Source: Sporosarcina aquimarina (GTDB lineage Bacteria > Bacillota > Bacilli > Bacillales_A > Planococcaceae). From it: a stretch of 64,000 nucleotides of DNA. The stretch is from NCBI RefSeq assembly GCF_019748715.1, contig NZ_JACLBZ010000010.1, forward strand, positions 1 through 64,000. The letters run 5' to 3'. The notes beneath the pieces were generated by a model. The model had not been told where the DNA came from. It did no database searches and was given only the letters and a program-made list of their open reading frames with translations. Of the stretch, positions 1 through 8,821 are shown piece by piece. Within the stretch, counting starts at the first letter, position 1; every line of letters starts with the position of its first letter. Made by a program: the position numbers and the translations under genes.

Positions 1-94
1 AAGTTTTGTTCAGTTTAGTGTTGACAATCCAAAGTACGTTTGTAGCGGGTGCTTACCTTCTAACATAATTGGTAAACGAAAGGACTAGGGGAAT

Positions 95-1362
95 ATGAAA
101 AATCTTATTCGAAAGAGAAAGGGAATAACGGTTGTAGATTCGATAATGGGGAGTGGTAAAACGAGTTGGGCAATTCAATACATCAATCAAAGTTCGCCCT
201 CGACAAAATTTATATTTATTACACCATATCTTACAGAAATTGAACGGATTATAGAAAAGACAACTAAGTTTTTGTACAGCCAAGCCAGAATGGAAAGCAA
301 AATAAACTTGCTTCACTAAAACAGGCAATTGCAAATGGAGAAAACATTGTTTCTACACATGCTTTGTTCAAAAGGTGTGATTCAGAACTCATTCAGTTAA
401 TCGAAGCAGAAGACTATACTTTAATTTTAGATGAGGTATTGGACACGATTGATGAAATTAAGATATCCAAGGATGATATTAAGATTCTGCTGAATTCGTC
501 TGATAATGAAGGTAACCCTATAATATCAGTTGGAAGTAAGGGGAGAGTGAAATGGAATAACCATGAGTATGATTCAGGTAACTACCAAACAATTCGTAAT
601 CTTGCTAAAGCGGGGAATTTAGTTCTGTTTGAAGATAGTAAATTATATTGGTTATTCCCAACAGACTTATTTAAAGCATTTAGTGATGTTTTCATTTTAA
701 CCTATATGTTTGAAGGTCAAATTCAATGCTACTACTATCGCTTGTTCAATATGAAGTTTATATACCGATCTATTGTAAATGATGCATATCTTGGCTACCA
801 TCTAACTGAATATCGTGGCAGAGTCGGTGAAGATCGGCAACGAATCAAATCACTAATAAATATCTACTATTCCTCTCTTAGCGACAATAGAGATATAAAC
901 AAGATTGGCGAAAAACATAACGCTTTCAGTAAAAGTTACCTGGCGGTGCATCTGAAAAATAGGCACTTTAAAGAGATGATAAAGAAAAACAGTTATAATT
1001 TTTACCGCCACAAAATGAATTGTTCGACAAAGCAGGTTATTTGGACAACCTTTAAGGATAATCAAAAGAGTTTAGCACCTATGGGATTAAAGAAGAGTTT
1101 TGTGCCTTTAAATGCAAGGGCAACAAATGAATACGCAGCGGCTACAACTTGTATTTATTTAGCTAACAGATACATGAACCCTATGATAAAACGATTTTTT
1201 CAATCACACGGTATTAAGGTAGATGAAGATTTATTTGCATTGGCGGAATTACTACAATGGTTGTTCCGTAGTGCTATCCGAAATGATGAAGAGATTGCTG
1301 TTTACATTCCATCTGAAAGAATGAGAACTTTATTAGAAATGTACCTAAATAACGAAATTTAG
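95..1362 (+). pseudogene. DEAD/DEAH-type helicase, split by a frameshift
   Basis: The first reading frame (95-319) carries a P-loop, MGSGKTSW, near residue 20. The second (open to 1362) carries a Walker B-like LILDEVLD and a C-terminal YIPSERMRTLL segment. Reading upstream of 364 in the second frame gives sensible protein back to about 274 (FVQPSQNGKQNKLASLKQ), so the two halves are one gene of about 420 codons. The break is best explained by loss of one T in the T5 run at 269-273. It resembles phage or plasmid superfamily 2 helicases (origin-binding type), which fits the mobile-element setting. A ribosome binding site (aggactagggg) precedes 95. A sequencing error would produce the same picture, so true inactivation is not certain. 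Confidence 0.6.
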
Positions 1363-1440
1363 TTGCATAAAAAAACTAGCAAATAACTTTACAAACCTTG
1401 ATATAACAACGTTTATAAAGCTTTTCCTTAAAGAAAGAAA

Positions 1441-1536
1441 AAAGATATACTATACACATTCCGAGGGATAACAACCTATCCCTCTCCATGTGATAGTGCT
1501 TGTATAGTAAAGATACTATATTGGCCATCTATAGTG
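1441..1536. promoter_or_regulatory. Palindromes ahead of the RHH gene, candidate operators
   Basis: Two perfect inverted repeats lie in the leader: GAGGGATA/TATCCCTC (1463-1470 and 1477-1484) and TATAGTA/TACTATA (1503-1509 and 1514-1520). Partial copies of the second motif recur at 1446-1452 (tactata context) and near 1530 (ctatagtg). Repeated short palindromes upstream of a ribbon-helix-helix gene are typical of autoregulation. The assignment is inference. Confidence 0.4.
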
Positions 1537-1591
1537 GGAGTGAAACGACCACATGCGTAGCGTAGCGGAGTATGGAGAAAGGGGTAATCGA

Positions 1592-1765
1592 ATGCAATTC
1601 AATAGTGATGTAGTGGATAGCAGACTTAGGTTAGCTATGAAGAATCAATCAAATATCGAAGGGAAACGAGTAAGTAAAGATGAAATAATAGTGATAGCTT
1701 TGAGGGATCTTATGGTAAAGCAAGAGAAGGTGATGAATAATCGCTATGCAAACTTGTGCAAGTAG
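1592..1765 (+). CDS. Small ribbon-helix-helix-like protein
   Basis: A 57-residue protein starting MQFNSDVVDSRLR. The start at 1592 is preferred over 1553 because ggagaaagggg sits 6-8 bases before it. The pattern is a short strand (MQFNSDVVDSRL), a helix, a turn containing RVSKDEIIVIAL and a second helix, as in CopG/Arc-type DNA-binding proteins. It lies downstream of a helicase remnant and behind palindromes, so a copy-number or autoregulatory role in the left-hand element is plausible. The fold is judged from pattern only. Confidence 0.45.
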   Translation: MQFNSDVVDSRLRLAMKNQSNIEGKRVSKDEIIVIALRDLMVKQEKVMNNRYANLCK

Positions 1766-2103
1766 AAAGTCAGAGGGTAAGGGTATACCATGGGGGGCGG
1801 GGGCTTATGCTGTCATCTACAGATGAAAGCACAATGTAGACGATAGCTTCAAAACTATTTAAGCACAAGCTTTGGCTAGATAGAAATATTGAATTGAACT
1901 ACATTGTTTTAAAAAGTAATAAAATCGTATATTAGATAGCGTTCGTAGTAAAAGGAATTTATAAATTCCTCATAAAAAAATTCTATCTAATCTTTAAATT
2001 ACATTGCTTTTTATTAGGTGACAGTTCATTTGAGGGTATGAAAGAACCACATTGATTATTTAGTTATATTGTTGTATCTTTAGTTAAGGGGAGTTGAGGT
2101 AAT
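1766..2103. other. Gene-free stretch with a nested inverted repeat
   Basis: No convincing gene is seen. A perfect 18-bp palindrome (1953-1970, core GGAATTTATAAATTCC) sits inside a wider inverted repeat, ATTAGATAG at 1931-1939 and CTATCTAAT at 1983-1991. The gene following at 2104 has its own ribosome binding site (ggggagttgagg). The structure could be a terminator for the RHH transcript, a protein-binding site or a small-RNA hairpin. Confidence 0.4.
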
Positions 2104-3558
2104 ATGTATAATAAGTTGAGGTTTTTCACTATAGAGGGGTTATTTGGGAACTTGGAAGTTAACTTAAGTTTTGATGAGGTAGAAAATATTTATATTGGTG
2201 AGAATGGAATAGGTAAAACTACAATATTGTCATCAATCTTTTATACACTAAAAGGTAAATTTTTAGAACTAAGTAAAATTGAATTTAATTCCATTATAGT
2301 TGAATTTACTGATGGGAACACATATGGATTTACAAAAGATGATATTGAACAATACATTAATTACAATAAAAATAATAGAAGACGTATTAGCCCAAAGGCC
2401 GAAATGAAGATTGAAGAAATTTGTAAAGATAAGATAGAGATCTTGTTGAAATTAAAGGAAGAACTTTCGTTTGAAGAAGTTCGGAAGAATGAAATATTTA
2501 TTAGCATAAGAGATGAAATTAACCAGGAATTAAGAATTCCTAGAATGCCAGCTGAAAGGGAACTTATTGATTACTTGAATAGAATTGATTTTAGTTCAAA
2601 ACCTATTTTTATGCTGGTGGAAAGACTTAAAAGTTTTAATAAGGAAAATGAACTTTTATATTTTCCAACCTTTAGAAGAATAGAAGAGGATTTAAATAAA
2701 TTATTAGCATTTTCATCTGAGGAAGAAGAAATAAAATACTCATATAGAGAAGTTGAAAGAAAGGACGATCTTTCAAGGTATGGCGAACTAATAAAATTTG
2801 GCATGGTGGATGTAGAAAATACTATTAAAGAATTATTAGAAAAGATTAGAGAAACTTCAATAAATAGTTTTAATCAGATGACAGCTATTTTACTAAAACA
2901 ATATGTAAGTAACGATCTTAATTCAAATAGCACGAATTCCCATAAAGATATAAACGTGAAAGACTTAGAAATCTCTTTAAATCGTGTTGGTAGCGAAATC
3001 GAACAGAGTTATAAAGATAGAATCATCGAATTGGTAAATAGCAGAGAAATATATTTGGATGAGAATAACTACTTATTTAACTTTATAAACAATTTACTCT
3101 CAAGTCATGAACAATTACGAACTATTGATAAAAGGATCGAACTATTTGTGGATGTTTGTAACTCATATTTGGTGAATAAAAAATATGAATTTGATGCTAG
3201 TAATGTCACATTAAAAATTGTCAATACTAATAATAACAAAGTTATTTCTTTAACAAATTTGTCTTCAGGTGAAAAACAAATAATTTCAACATTTTCTAAG
3301 ATATACTTGGAATATGAAAAAAATTACATAATTCTATTTGATGAACCCGAACTATCTTTATCGATTGAATGGCAAGAAAAATTCATACCAGATATCATAA
3401 ATTCGGGTAACTGTAATCAACTAATTTGTGTAACTCACTCTCCATTTATTTTTAAAGAAGATAGGCTTTTCGAATTGGCTAAGGAAATTCTTGATGAAAT
3501 AAAACCAACAGACACAGATTCTTTTTTTGATACAGAGGTGGAACTAGAATGGCAATAA
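2104..3558 (+). CDS. ABC/SMC-type AAA ATPase, PARIS AriA-like
   Basis: A 484-residue protein with an N-terminal Walker A, GENGIGKTT, at about residue 31. A long, charged, probably coiled middle follows. The C-terminal half has an LSSGEKQ signature near 386, Walker B ILFDEPELS near 410 and a switch histidine in THSPF. This is the layout of AAA_15/AAA_21 ATPases in two-gene defence systems. The next gene overlaps it by 10 bp and encodes a DUF4435 protein. ATPase followed by DUF4435 is the composition of PARIS, where AriA senses phage anti-restriction proteins and holds the AriB effector. Length and order match that family; assignment rests on motifs and neighbourhood, and related ATPase/DUF4435 pairs exist. 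Composition is more AT-rich than the chromosomal genes to the right. Confidence 0.65.
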   Translation: MYNKLRFFTIEGLFGNLEVNLSFDEVENIYIGENGIGKTTILSSIFYTLKGKFLELSKIEFNSIIVEFTDGNTYGFTKDDIEQYINYNKNNRRRISPKAEMKIEEICKDKIEILLKLKEELSFEEVRKNEIFISIRDEINQELRIPRMPAERELIDYLNRIDFSSKPIFMLVERLKSFNKENELLYFPTFRRIEEDLNKLLAFSSEEEEIKYSYREVERKDDLSRYGELIKFGMVDVENTIKELLEKIRETSINSFNQMTAILLKQYVSNDLNSNSTNSHKDINVKDLEISLNRVGSEIEQSYKDRIIELVNSREIYLDENNYLFNFINNLLSSHEQLRTIDKRIELFVDVCNSYLVNKKYEFDASNVTLKIVNTNNNKVISLTNLSSGEKQIISTFSKIYLEYEKNYIILFDEPELSLSIEWQEKFIPDIINSGNCNQLICVTHSPFIFKEDRLFELAKEILDEIKPTDTDSFFDTEVELEWQ

Positions 3559-4553
3559 GTAAACTCAGTATGAAAGAATCTCTAGAAGACAAATCAGTTG
3601 CATGGATGCAATTCTCTAGACTTGATTTTAGGAACTTGCAAGCCATACATTGTTTTTTTGAAGGTGAAGATAGAAAGTATTATATAAATAGGATAGAAGA
3701 TATATCTATGAAACCATTAGAAGAAATAATAGGATATGATTGTAAGGGGAAAAGAAACGTAATAAGACTATGGAAAAAGATTAAAAATAATGTAAAGTAT
3801 CAAAGTGTACTTTCATGTTTTTTTGTAGATAAAGACTATGGATTAAATCCTGAGGACTATGATACTAGCGTTTACGAAACGCCTTGTTATTCTATAGAAA
3901 ACCTTTACGTAACACGGGATACTATTAAGCAAATTTTAGTAAAAGAGTTTGGTATAAACGCTATAAATTCAGATTATAATAAAACACTTCAAGATTATGA
4001 TAATAGATTAAATGAATTTAGAAATATACTTGCAGGCTTAAATACATTTATAATTTGTTTTCAAAAGTTATCCGCTTCTTTAGATTTAGAGAAATTTAAA
4101 TTGGGTGATTTTATACACATAGATATTAGGGAAATTAAAGTTTTAAAAGAAATGTCATTTGAAAATATAAATGTCTATTACCACACAAAGTTAAGCAATG
4201 AATGTAAGCAAGGTAAAAAGTATTCAGAAGAAAATCTACAAAGTTATTTAGATGTGATTGGTTCAGTGGAAAGTATATTTAAGATGGAGTTTGAGGTAGT
4301 AAATAAAAATCTAGAAAAACTTAGCCATGGAAAATTAGAACTTTACTTTTTAAAGAAGATTCTAGAAAATTTAAAGTTGCTTAATGACAAAAAGAATTAC
4401 TTTTCATTAAAAAGAGATAATATTAGTTTAGACACAAATTCTAAGAATCTTTTGTCCAATTTATCAAAATATGCATATACTCCAAAGTGCTTGGTGGAAT
4501 TTTTGACTGTGTATCAAAGTACTGAATCAGAATCTTTAATTACTTCTAAATAG
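3549..4553 (+). CDS. DUF4435 TOPRIM-like effector, PARIS AriB-like
   Basis: A 334-residue protein whose start overlaps the ATPase gene, implying translational coupling. Three features fit the DUF4435/TOPRIM fold: an N-terminal acidic segment FFEGEDRKYY (E38, E40), an acidic strand end FVDKDYG (D94, D96), and YSIENLY (E117). In characterised PARIS systems AriB is the toxic nuclease released when the ATPase detects a phage anti-restriction protein. Here the key acidic residues are present, so the effector looks intact. It is the last gene before the ssrA-end boundary. An alternative is a different ATPase + TOPRIM abortive-infection pair. Confidence 0.62.
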   Translation: MAISKLSMKESLEDKSVAWMQFSRLDFRNLQAIHCFFEGEDRKYYINRIEDISMKPLEEIIGYDCKGKRNVIRLWKKIKNNVKYQSVLSCFFVDKDYGLNPEDYDTSVYETPCYSIENLYVTRDTIKQILVKEFGINAINSDYNKTLQDYDNRLNEFRNILAGLNTFIICFQKLSASLDLEKFKLGDFIHIDIREIKVLKEMSFENINVYYHTKLSNECKQGKKYSEENLQSYLDVIGSVESIFKMEFEVVNKNLEKLSHGKLELYFLKKILENLKLLNDKKNYFSLKRDNISLDTNSKNLLSNLSKYAYTPKCLVEFLTVYQSTESESLITSK

Positions 4554-4925
4554 ATTTAAAAATACTATTGATACTTTTCAAGGTCATGCAAATTGTAGAT
4601 GAATGCTGAGTTGAAATAGAAGGTCACTTTTCACTTGGAACACTAGAAAGCGTTTAAGACTTTATTATTTAAACTAACCTATATTAAATAATATGTACCA
4701 AATTATTAGAATACAGATCACAATGATAAATAAAAATGAATATTTATGTAATCAAGATTTGAAGAGTAAAGGACTTTTATTCTAGGTAGCAATTATACGA
4801 TATACTCTAAATACAGAAGGTTTTTGAACCAAGTTCGTGAATATGTAATACTCCCTAATGAGTAAAACCTTGATATATCAATATTTGCAAGAAAATATAT
4901 TTTATTACTCAAGCCTTTGGACGTG
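4554..4925. other. Gene-free right end of the left-hand element
   Basis: AT-rich sequence with no gene and no match to a tmRNA body. A short palindrome, ttgatatatcaa, lies at about 4869-4880, followed by ttgcaag at 4885. The absence of tmRNA body here shows that the ssrA end at 4926 is a duplicated fragment and that the intact gene, if present, lies left of the window. Confidence 0.5.
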
Positions 4926-4949
4926 GGTTCGACTCCCACCGTCTCCATA
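4926..4949 (+). other. Attachment site: 3' end of ssrA (tmRNA), left copy
   Basis: The sequence reads as the T-arm and acceptor end of a tmRNA: GTGGG, loop TTCGACT, CCCAC, then CGTCTCCA. The 24 bases from 4926 match 25640-25663 at 23 positions (A instead of G at 4938). The 3' end of ssrA is a well-known integration target for tyrosine integrases, and an integrase gene lies directly to the right. It marks the boundary between two tandem accessory elements. Confidence 0.75.
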
Positions 4950-4978
4950 GTTTAATTTCATGGAGTTTCAATGAGTGT

Positions 4979-5008
4979 CAAAACCCTTGATAATCAAGGG
5001 TTTTTTCT
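4979..5008 (+). terminator. Rho-independent terminator after the ssrA end
   Basis: A perfect 8-bp stem ACCCTTGA/TCAAGGGT (4983-4990, 4994-5001) with loop TAA is followed by a T-run. It would terminate tmRNA transcription if the element restores the gene end at integration. Confidence 0.7.
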
Positions 5009-5045
5009 TTTACCCTGTTTCATCTGATTTCATATAGTATCAATC

Positions 5046-5079
5046 GAACGTAGTCAAAAACGTAGTCAAAGCGTAGTCA
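5046..5079 (+). repeat. Integrase arm-type repeats, left end
   Basis: Three copies of CGTAGTCA at 5049, 5061 and 5072, spaced 11-12 bp, between the attachment site and the integrase stop codon. The 25 bases 5046-5070 recur exactly at 25552-25576, the inner side of the other end. Spaced direct repeats at both ends are what arm-binding domains of Tn916/lambda-type integrases recognise. The protein-site match is inferred. Confidence 0.6.
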
Positions 5080-5084
5080 TTTAT

Positions 5085-6257
5085 CTACATCTCAATGTAG
5101 TTAGCAAACTTCAATATTGCTTCTTCTTTTGCCTTCTTCGTTACATGGGCATAGATGTTCATTGTCGTCTGAACATCACTATGTCCTAGTCGATCTTGCA
5201 CTTCTTTCAAAGTAGCTCCCGCTTCAAATAACAATGAACAATGGGTATGGCGTAAACCATGCGTAGTTATTGTACCGATGCTAAATTTCTTCTGCACATG
5301 TACAATCCATTTGCGGGTTTTCGTAGGCTGCAAATACTCATTATGCTCATTGCTGAATACTAGCTGCTTTGGTTGTAGCGTATTGAAGACAAGCTTTAAA
5401 TAATCCTGCTTCTGCTTTTTCTTCCACTCTTTTAGCACAACCATTGTTTTGTCGTCCATTTTGATTGTGCGGGATACGCCAGTTTTAGTGGATTTTACAT
5501 ATAGCTGATTATCTTTGCCACGTGAAAGTGCCTTATTGATGCGTAGTTCGTTATTTGTGAAGTTGAGGTCATTCCATGTAAGAGCTAAGGCTTCACCTTT
5601 ACGCATGCCGCTGAAAGCTAGCAATCGGAATAGAGCATAGGCCTTGAAGTTACTTTCTTTCTCCAGGCATGATAGGAAGTTAATCAACTGCTCACGAGTA
5701 TAGAAGTTCTCCTTCTCATTTTCATCATTTGCTATAGCCTTCTTGAAAGCGTTGGCGGGCATATCTACGTGTGCAAAGGGATTTGTTTGTATATAGCCAC
5801 GTTTAATTGCAAAGTCTATCACCTTCGCTGCATAGGCTTTTACCATGCGAAAATTTTTTAACTTCGCCGCCCACTCATCCACATGTTTCTGACATACATC
5901 GACATGTATCTTTTCAATTTTATATGAAGCCATTGCAGGTAGAATGTGATTTCTAAAAATGCCTGCTGTTTTTACAAATGTACTTTCCTCAACAGTCTTT
6001 TCATATTGTATTACCCATAGGTCGTAAACTTCTTGATACGATTCGGCTCGGACCGTTTGGTAAGTTCCGTTTGCAACATCCAGCTTAATACGGGCTAATG
6101 CTAATTCCGCCTCCTTACGTGTTTTAAAGCCCCGTTTTTTTGTGCGAATCTGTTTTCCTGTAAGCGGATCAATACCTAGATAAGCTGGAAACTCATATCG
6201 TAATTCACCATTTTTCAGCTTGTAGTTTTTGATCGGTGATACTTTTTTCTTTGCCAC
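5085..6257 (-). CDS. int: Tyrosine recombinase (integrase), att-proximal
   Basis: A 390-residue integrase. The N-terminus (YEFPAYLGIDPLTGKQ, residues about 20-50) is an AP2-like arm-binding domain. A SAM-like core-binding domain follows (about 70-150), then the catalytic domain. Catalytic residues are visible: R219 (SGMRKGEAL), K258, H333 and R336 (THGLRHTH), H359 (LGHSD) and Y369 (MNIYAHV). The start is GTG, with ggaggaatt upstream. It ends 136 bp from the ssrA end, as expected for an integrase acting on that site. It is a close paralogue of the next integrase, about 60% identical by eye. The full set of residues suggests activity. Confidence 0.9.
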   Translation of the reverse strand: MAKKKVSPIKNYKLKNGELRYEFPAYLGIDPLTGKQIRTKKRGFKTRKEAELALARIKLDVANGTYQTVRAESYQEVYDLWVIQYEKTVEESTFVKTAGIFRNHILPAMASYKIEKIHVDVCQKHVDEWAAKLKNFRMVKAYAAKVIDFAIKRGYIQTNPFAHVDMPANAFKKAIANDENEKENFYTREQLINFLSCLEKESNFKAYALFRLLAFSGMRKGEALALTWNDLNFTNNELRINKALSRGKDNQLYVKSTKTGVSRTIKMDDKTMVVLKEWKKKQKQDYLKLVFNTLQPKQLVFSNEHNEYLQPTKTRKWIVHVQKKFSIGTITTHGLRHTHCSLLFEAGATLKEVQDRLGHSDVQTTMNIYAHVTKKAKEEAILKFANYIEM

Positions 6258-6586
6258 AATAATTCCTCCCGTATCTTTTGCGGGGGCAAGATATAAAGAG
6301 GAGAGGGGTTACCTCTCTAATGACATTATAAACGACACGAAAGATAAATCCTCTCCATTTGGATAGTTAAAAATTATTAATGGCATTGTAGGTCAAGAAG
6401 ACTGTCTAAAAAAAGTACATTTTTAGAATGAATTTTGTTCAAAATTAAAACCCAAGAATGCTTATATAGCAGCATTCTTGGGTTTTATTAATTCTATTCA
6501 GGCTGAGGATTTTTCGAACAGCCCCTATTTCTTTTGATTTATTACAACTATCAACTATTTGCATTCCAACTTAGTCAAAATTGAAC
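6258..6586. repeat. Gene-free gap with MITE-like element and terminator
   Basis: A perfect 16-bp stem, 6447-6462 (ending CAAGAATGCT) with 6471-6486, and T-rich ends make a strong bidirectional terminator. It lies in a ~125-bp segment (6400-6524) whose ends form an imperfect inverted repeat (GACTGTCTAAAAAA against GGCTGTTCGAAAAA). These resemble termini of transposase-less miniature elements, perhaps IS1182-like. It contains no gene. A further agtcaaa at 6573-6579 resembles the arm repeat but is isolated. Confidence 0.4.
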
Positions 6587-7753
6587 CTAACTGTTGACAT
6601 ATCTTGCGAAATCCTCAACAGCTGCAACTTTTGCCTCCGTTGTTACATGTGTGTATACATTCATTGTTGTCCGAATATCGCTATGACCTAAACGCTCCTT
6701 TATTTCATTTGGTTTAACACCAGCTGCTGCGAGTAAAGTGCTGTGCGTATGACGTAAACCATGAGTTGTGATGCGACGTAGGTGGTATTTGTCTTGCACT
6801 CGTAGAATCCATGCTCTTGTATTAGAAGGCTGAATATATTTATTTTTAGTATTACTAAAAATTAGCTGTCCATGCTTTGATGTATCAAACCCTAAAATAT
6901 CATAGTCCTTCTTTTGTATTTTATTCCACATTGCCAAAATTTTCATCGTGTCTTTGTCCATTTTAATAGTACGCGACTCTTCTGTTTTTGTAGGTTTTAC
7001 GTACAGACGGTTGTCTTCTCCATGTGCAAGGGCCTTATTAATTCGAATCTCATTTGTGTTGAAATTCAAATCATTCCATCTAAGTGCTAGTGCCTCTCCT
7101 TTACGCATACCACTATAGGCTAGCAGTCGAAATAGTGCATACGATTTATAGTTAGTCTCATTTTCTAAGCACGATAAAAAATCAACTAGTTGTTCTTTTG
7201 TATAATAATTTTCTTCCTTGTCCTCAAAATCCCCAATGTTTTTCTTAATCACTGGCATGTCCACCAGTGCAAATGGATTTGCCTTGATATATTCGCGTTT
7301 GAGAGCGAAATCCATCACTCTAGCAGCATAGTCTTTGACTGTTCGAAAACTCTTTAGCTTAACTGCCCATTCATTAACATGTTGCTGGCACACATCTATA
7401 TTTATCATATCAACTTTATATGCACCCATTGCTGGTAAAATATGATTTTTGAAAATTCGCTTCGTTTTGACAAAAGTGCTTTCTGCTACCGTTTTCTCGT
7501 ACTGTATGATCCACAAATCATATAGGTTCTGATATGTCTCGGCGTGTTGCTTTTGAAATGTACCTTTAGCGATTTGCAATTTGATGCGTGCTAATGCCAA
7601 TTCTGCTTCTTTAATAGTTTTAAATCCTCGTCGAGTTGTTCGCTTTTGTTTACCTGTCAATTGATTTACCCCAATATATACTTGAAACTTGTATCTCTTT
7701 TGTTCATTAGCAAGTGTATAGCTTTCAATGCCTAATCTTGTTTTCTTTGCCAT
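6587..7753 (-). CDS. int: Second tyrosine recombinase (integrase)
   Basis: A 388-residue paralogue of the neighbouring integrase with the same three-part layout: AP2-like N-terminus (YKFQVYIGVNQLTGKQ), SAM-like core domain and catalytic domain. SGMRKGEAL, THGLRHTH, LGHSD and MNVYTHV provide the R-K-H-R-H-Y set. The ATG start has ggggaggaa upstream. The excisionase-like gene is 24 bp upstream on the same strand, so this copy forms the int-xis module. The two integrases are separated by a strong terminator. They may come from two elements fused at the same site, or from a duplication; no full third attachment copy lies between them. Confidence 0.9.
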   Translation of the reverse strand: MAKKTRLGIESYTLANEQKRYKFQVYIGVNQLTGKQKRTTRRGFKTIKEAELALARIKLQIAKGTFQKQHAETYQNLYDLWIIQYEKTVAESTFVKTKRIFKNHILPAMGAYKVDMINIDVCQQHVNEWAVKLKSFRTVKDYAARVMDFALKREYIKANPFALVDMPVIKKNIGDFEDKEENYYTKEQLVDFLSCLENETNYKSYALFRLLAYSGMRKGEALALRWNDLNFNTNEIRINKALAHGEDNRLYVKPTKTEESRTIKMDKDTMKILAMWNKIQKKDYDILGFDTSKHGQLIFSNTKNKYIQPSNTRAWILRVQDKYHLRRITTHGLRHTHSTLLAAAGVKPNEIKERLGHSDIRTTMNVYTHVTTEAKVAAVEDFARYVNS

Positions 7754-7777
7754 TATGTTTCCTCCCTATCTCGTAAA

Positions 7778-8047
7778 TTAATAACTATTACTCTCCAAAA
7801 ACTTATCGATTTCTTTTCGTGATACACGTTGAACGCCATCCACCTGTGAAACTTTTAATCCCAGTACACGAAATTTCCTAAATGTATTATGTGAGACTCC
7901 GGCATACTTGGCACCATCTGCAAGTGACATCCATTCCCTAGTCGGTAAATCAGGTTTGGATGAATGAAGTGCTCTGTGTATCGCATTTTCAATAAATTCC
8001 TCGATTCGCTCCGCTTGTTCGATTATCAAAGTATTTTTTATGCTCAT
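7778..8047 (-). CDS. xis: Excisionase-like HTH protein
   Basis: An 89-residue protein whose C-terminal half is a MerR-type helix-turn-helix of the DNA-binding-excisionase kind (MSLADGAKYAGVSHNTFRKF, then a wing VDGVQRVSRKEIDKFL). The start ATG has ggggggagct upstream. It lies just upstream of the second integrase, the usual place for a recombination directionality factor. A basic regulatory role is the alternative. Confidence 0.7.
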   Translation of the reverse strand: MSIKNTLIIEQAERIEEFIENAIHRALHSSKPDLPTREWMSLADGAKYAGVSHNTFRKFRVLGLKVSQVDGVQRVSRKEIDKFLESNSY

Positions 8048-8234
8048 TAGAGCTCCCCCCTTATATCTTTTGAATTTGGCTATCTGGATGGGCTTAGACT
8101 TAACTGCAATCGATCATGCATCCACAGCAAATCAGGTAAAGCGATCGAGCAAGTAATCGAATCTTCTCTAGCCCGATCCTTTTAACCTCCTGATAAGCAT
8201 TATTCGGAAATGCAAGTCCCTTAAGTGTGAAAAA

Positions 8235-8540
8235 TGGACGAACCCCGTCTGACCCCTAGATCTCCATGAAAATCAAGCACTTCAATTCCCGCAAAACTAG
8301 CATACAAGAAGAGATTTGTTTTGTGTGTCTATTTTGGACGAACCCCGTCTGACCCCTAGATCTCCATGAAAATCAAGCACTTCAATTCCCTCAAGGCTAG
8401 CATACAAGAAGAGATTTGTTTTGTGTGTCTATTTTGGACGAACCCCGTCTGACCTCTTGATCTCTATGAAAGTAATGCTCTTCAACTCCCGCAAAGCTAG
8501 CATACAAGAATAGATTAGCCTTGCGTGCTCGTTATGGAAG
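8235..8540. repeat. Three 100-bp tandem repeats plus a partial fourth
   Basis: TGGACGAACCCCGTCTG begins at 8235, 8335 and 8435, and a diverged copy (TGGAAGAACCCCGTC) begins at 8535, so the period is exactly 100 bp. Units 1 and 2 are nearly identical; unit 3 is more diverged. Each unit also carries CTAGCATACAAGAA. The repeats fill the gene-free stretch 8048-8821 between the divergent xis and rep genes and are probably the element's replication origin (iteron or nick region) or a regulatory region. The remaining sequence of the gap shows nothing else. Confidence 0.7.
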
Positions 8541-8821
8541 AACCCCGTCCTACCTCTCCAAGTCCGCTGTAATAACGTTGTGCTAGAGTTGTTACTTCTC
8601 TAACCCCATTCATCGACCTACTACTTCCGATTAAAATGATTTCATCTGCATAAAAGGATAGCAATTGGAGTGATGTCGATTGCCGTTTATTCATAGCGAA
8701 TGATTTAGGCGTTATCTGATTTCGAGAAGTAATAAATATAGGTCGGATAATCAAAGGGAGAAGCCACTTAGTCCAGTAATGACAAGGCTTAGAGGGAAAT
8801 TAAGATAAGGAGATGAAGTAT

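Noticed and set aside
269..273. Programmed -1 frameshift in the helicase gene
   Set aside because: The T5 run is not a proper X-XXY-YYZ slippery heptamer in the zero frame, and no downstream structure is evident. A base loss is simpler.
4800..4949. A complete tmRNA or tRNA gene ending at 4947
   Set aside because: The T-arm and acceptor end are perfect, but no 5' acceptor strand or tag-coding region is found upstream. It is an end copy only.
8235..8540. CRISPR array
   Set aside because: The whole 100-bp unit repeats, including what would be spacers. There are no cas genes.
8515..8754. Minus-strand 79-codon frame
   Set aside because: It runs through the tandem-repeat region without ribosome binding site or domain.
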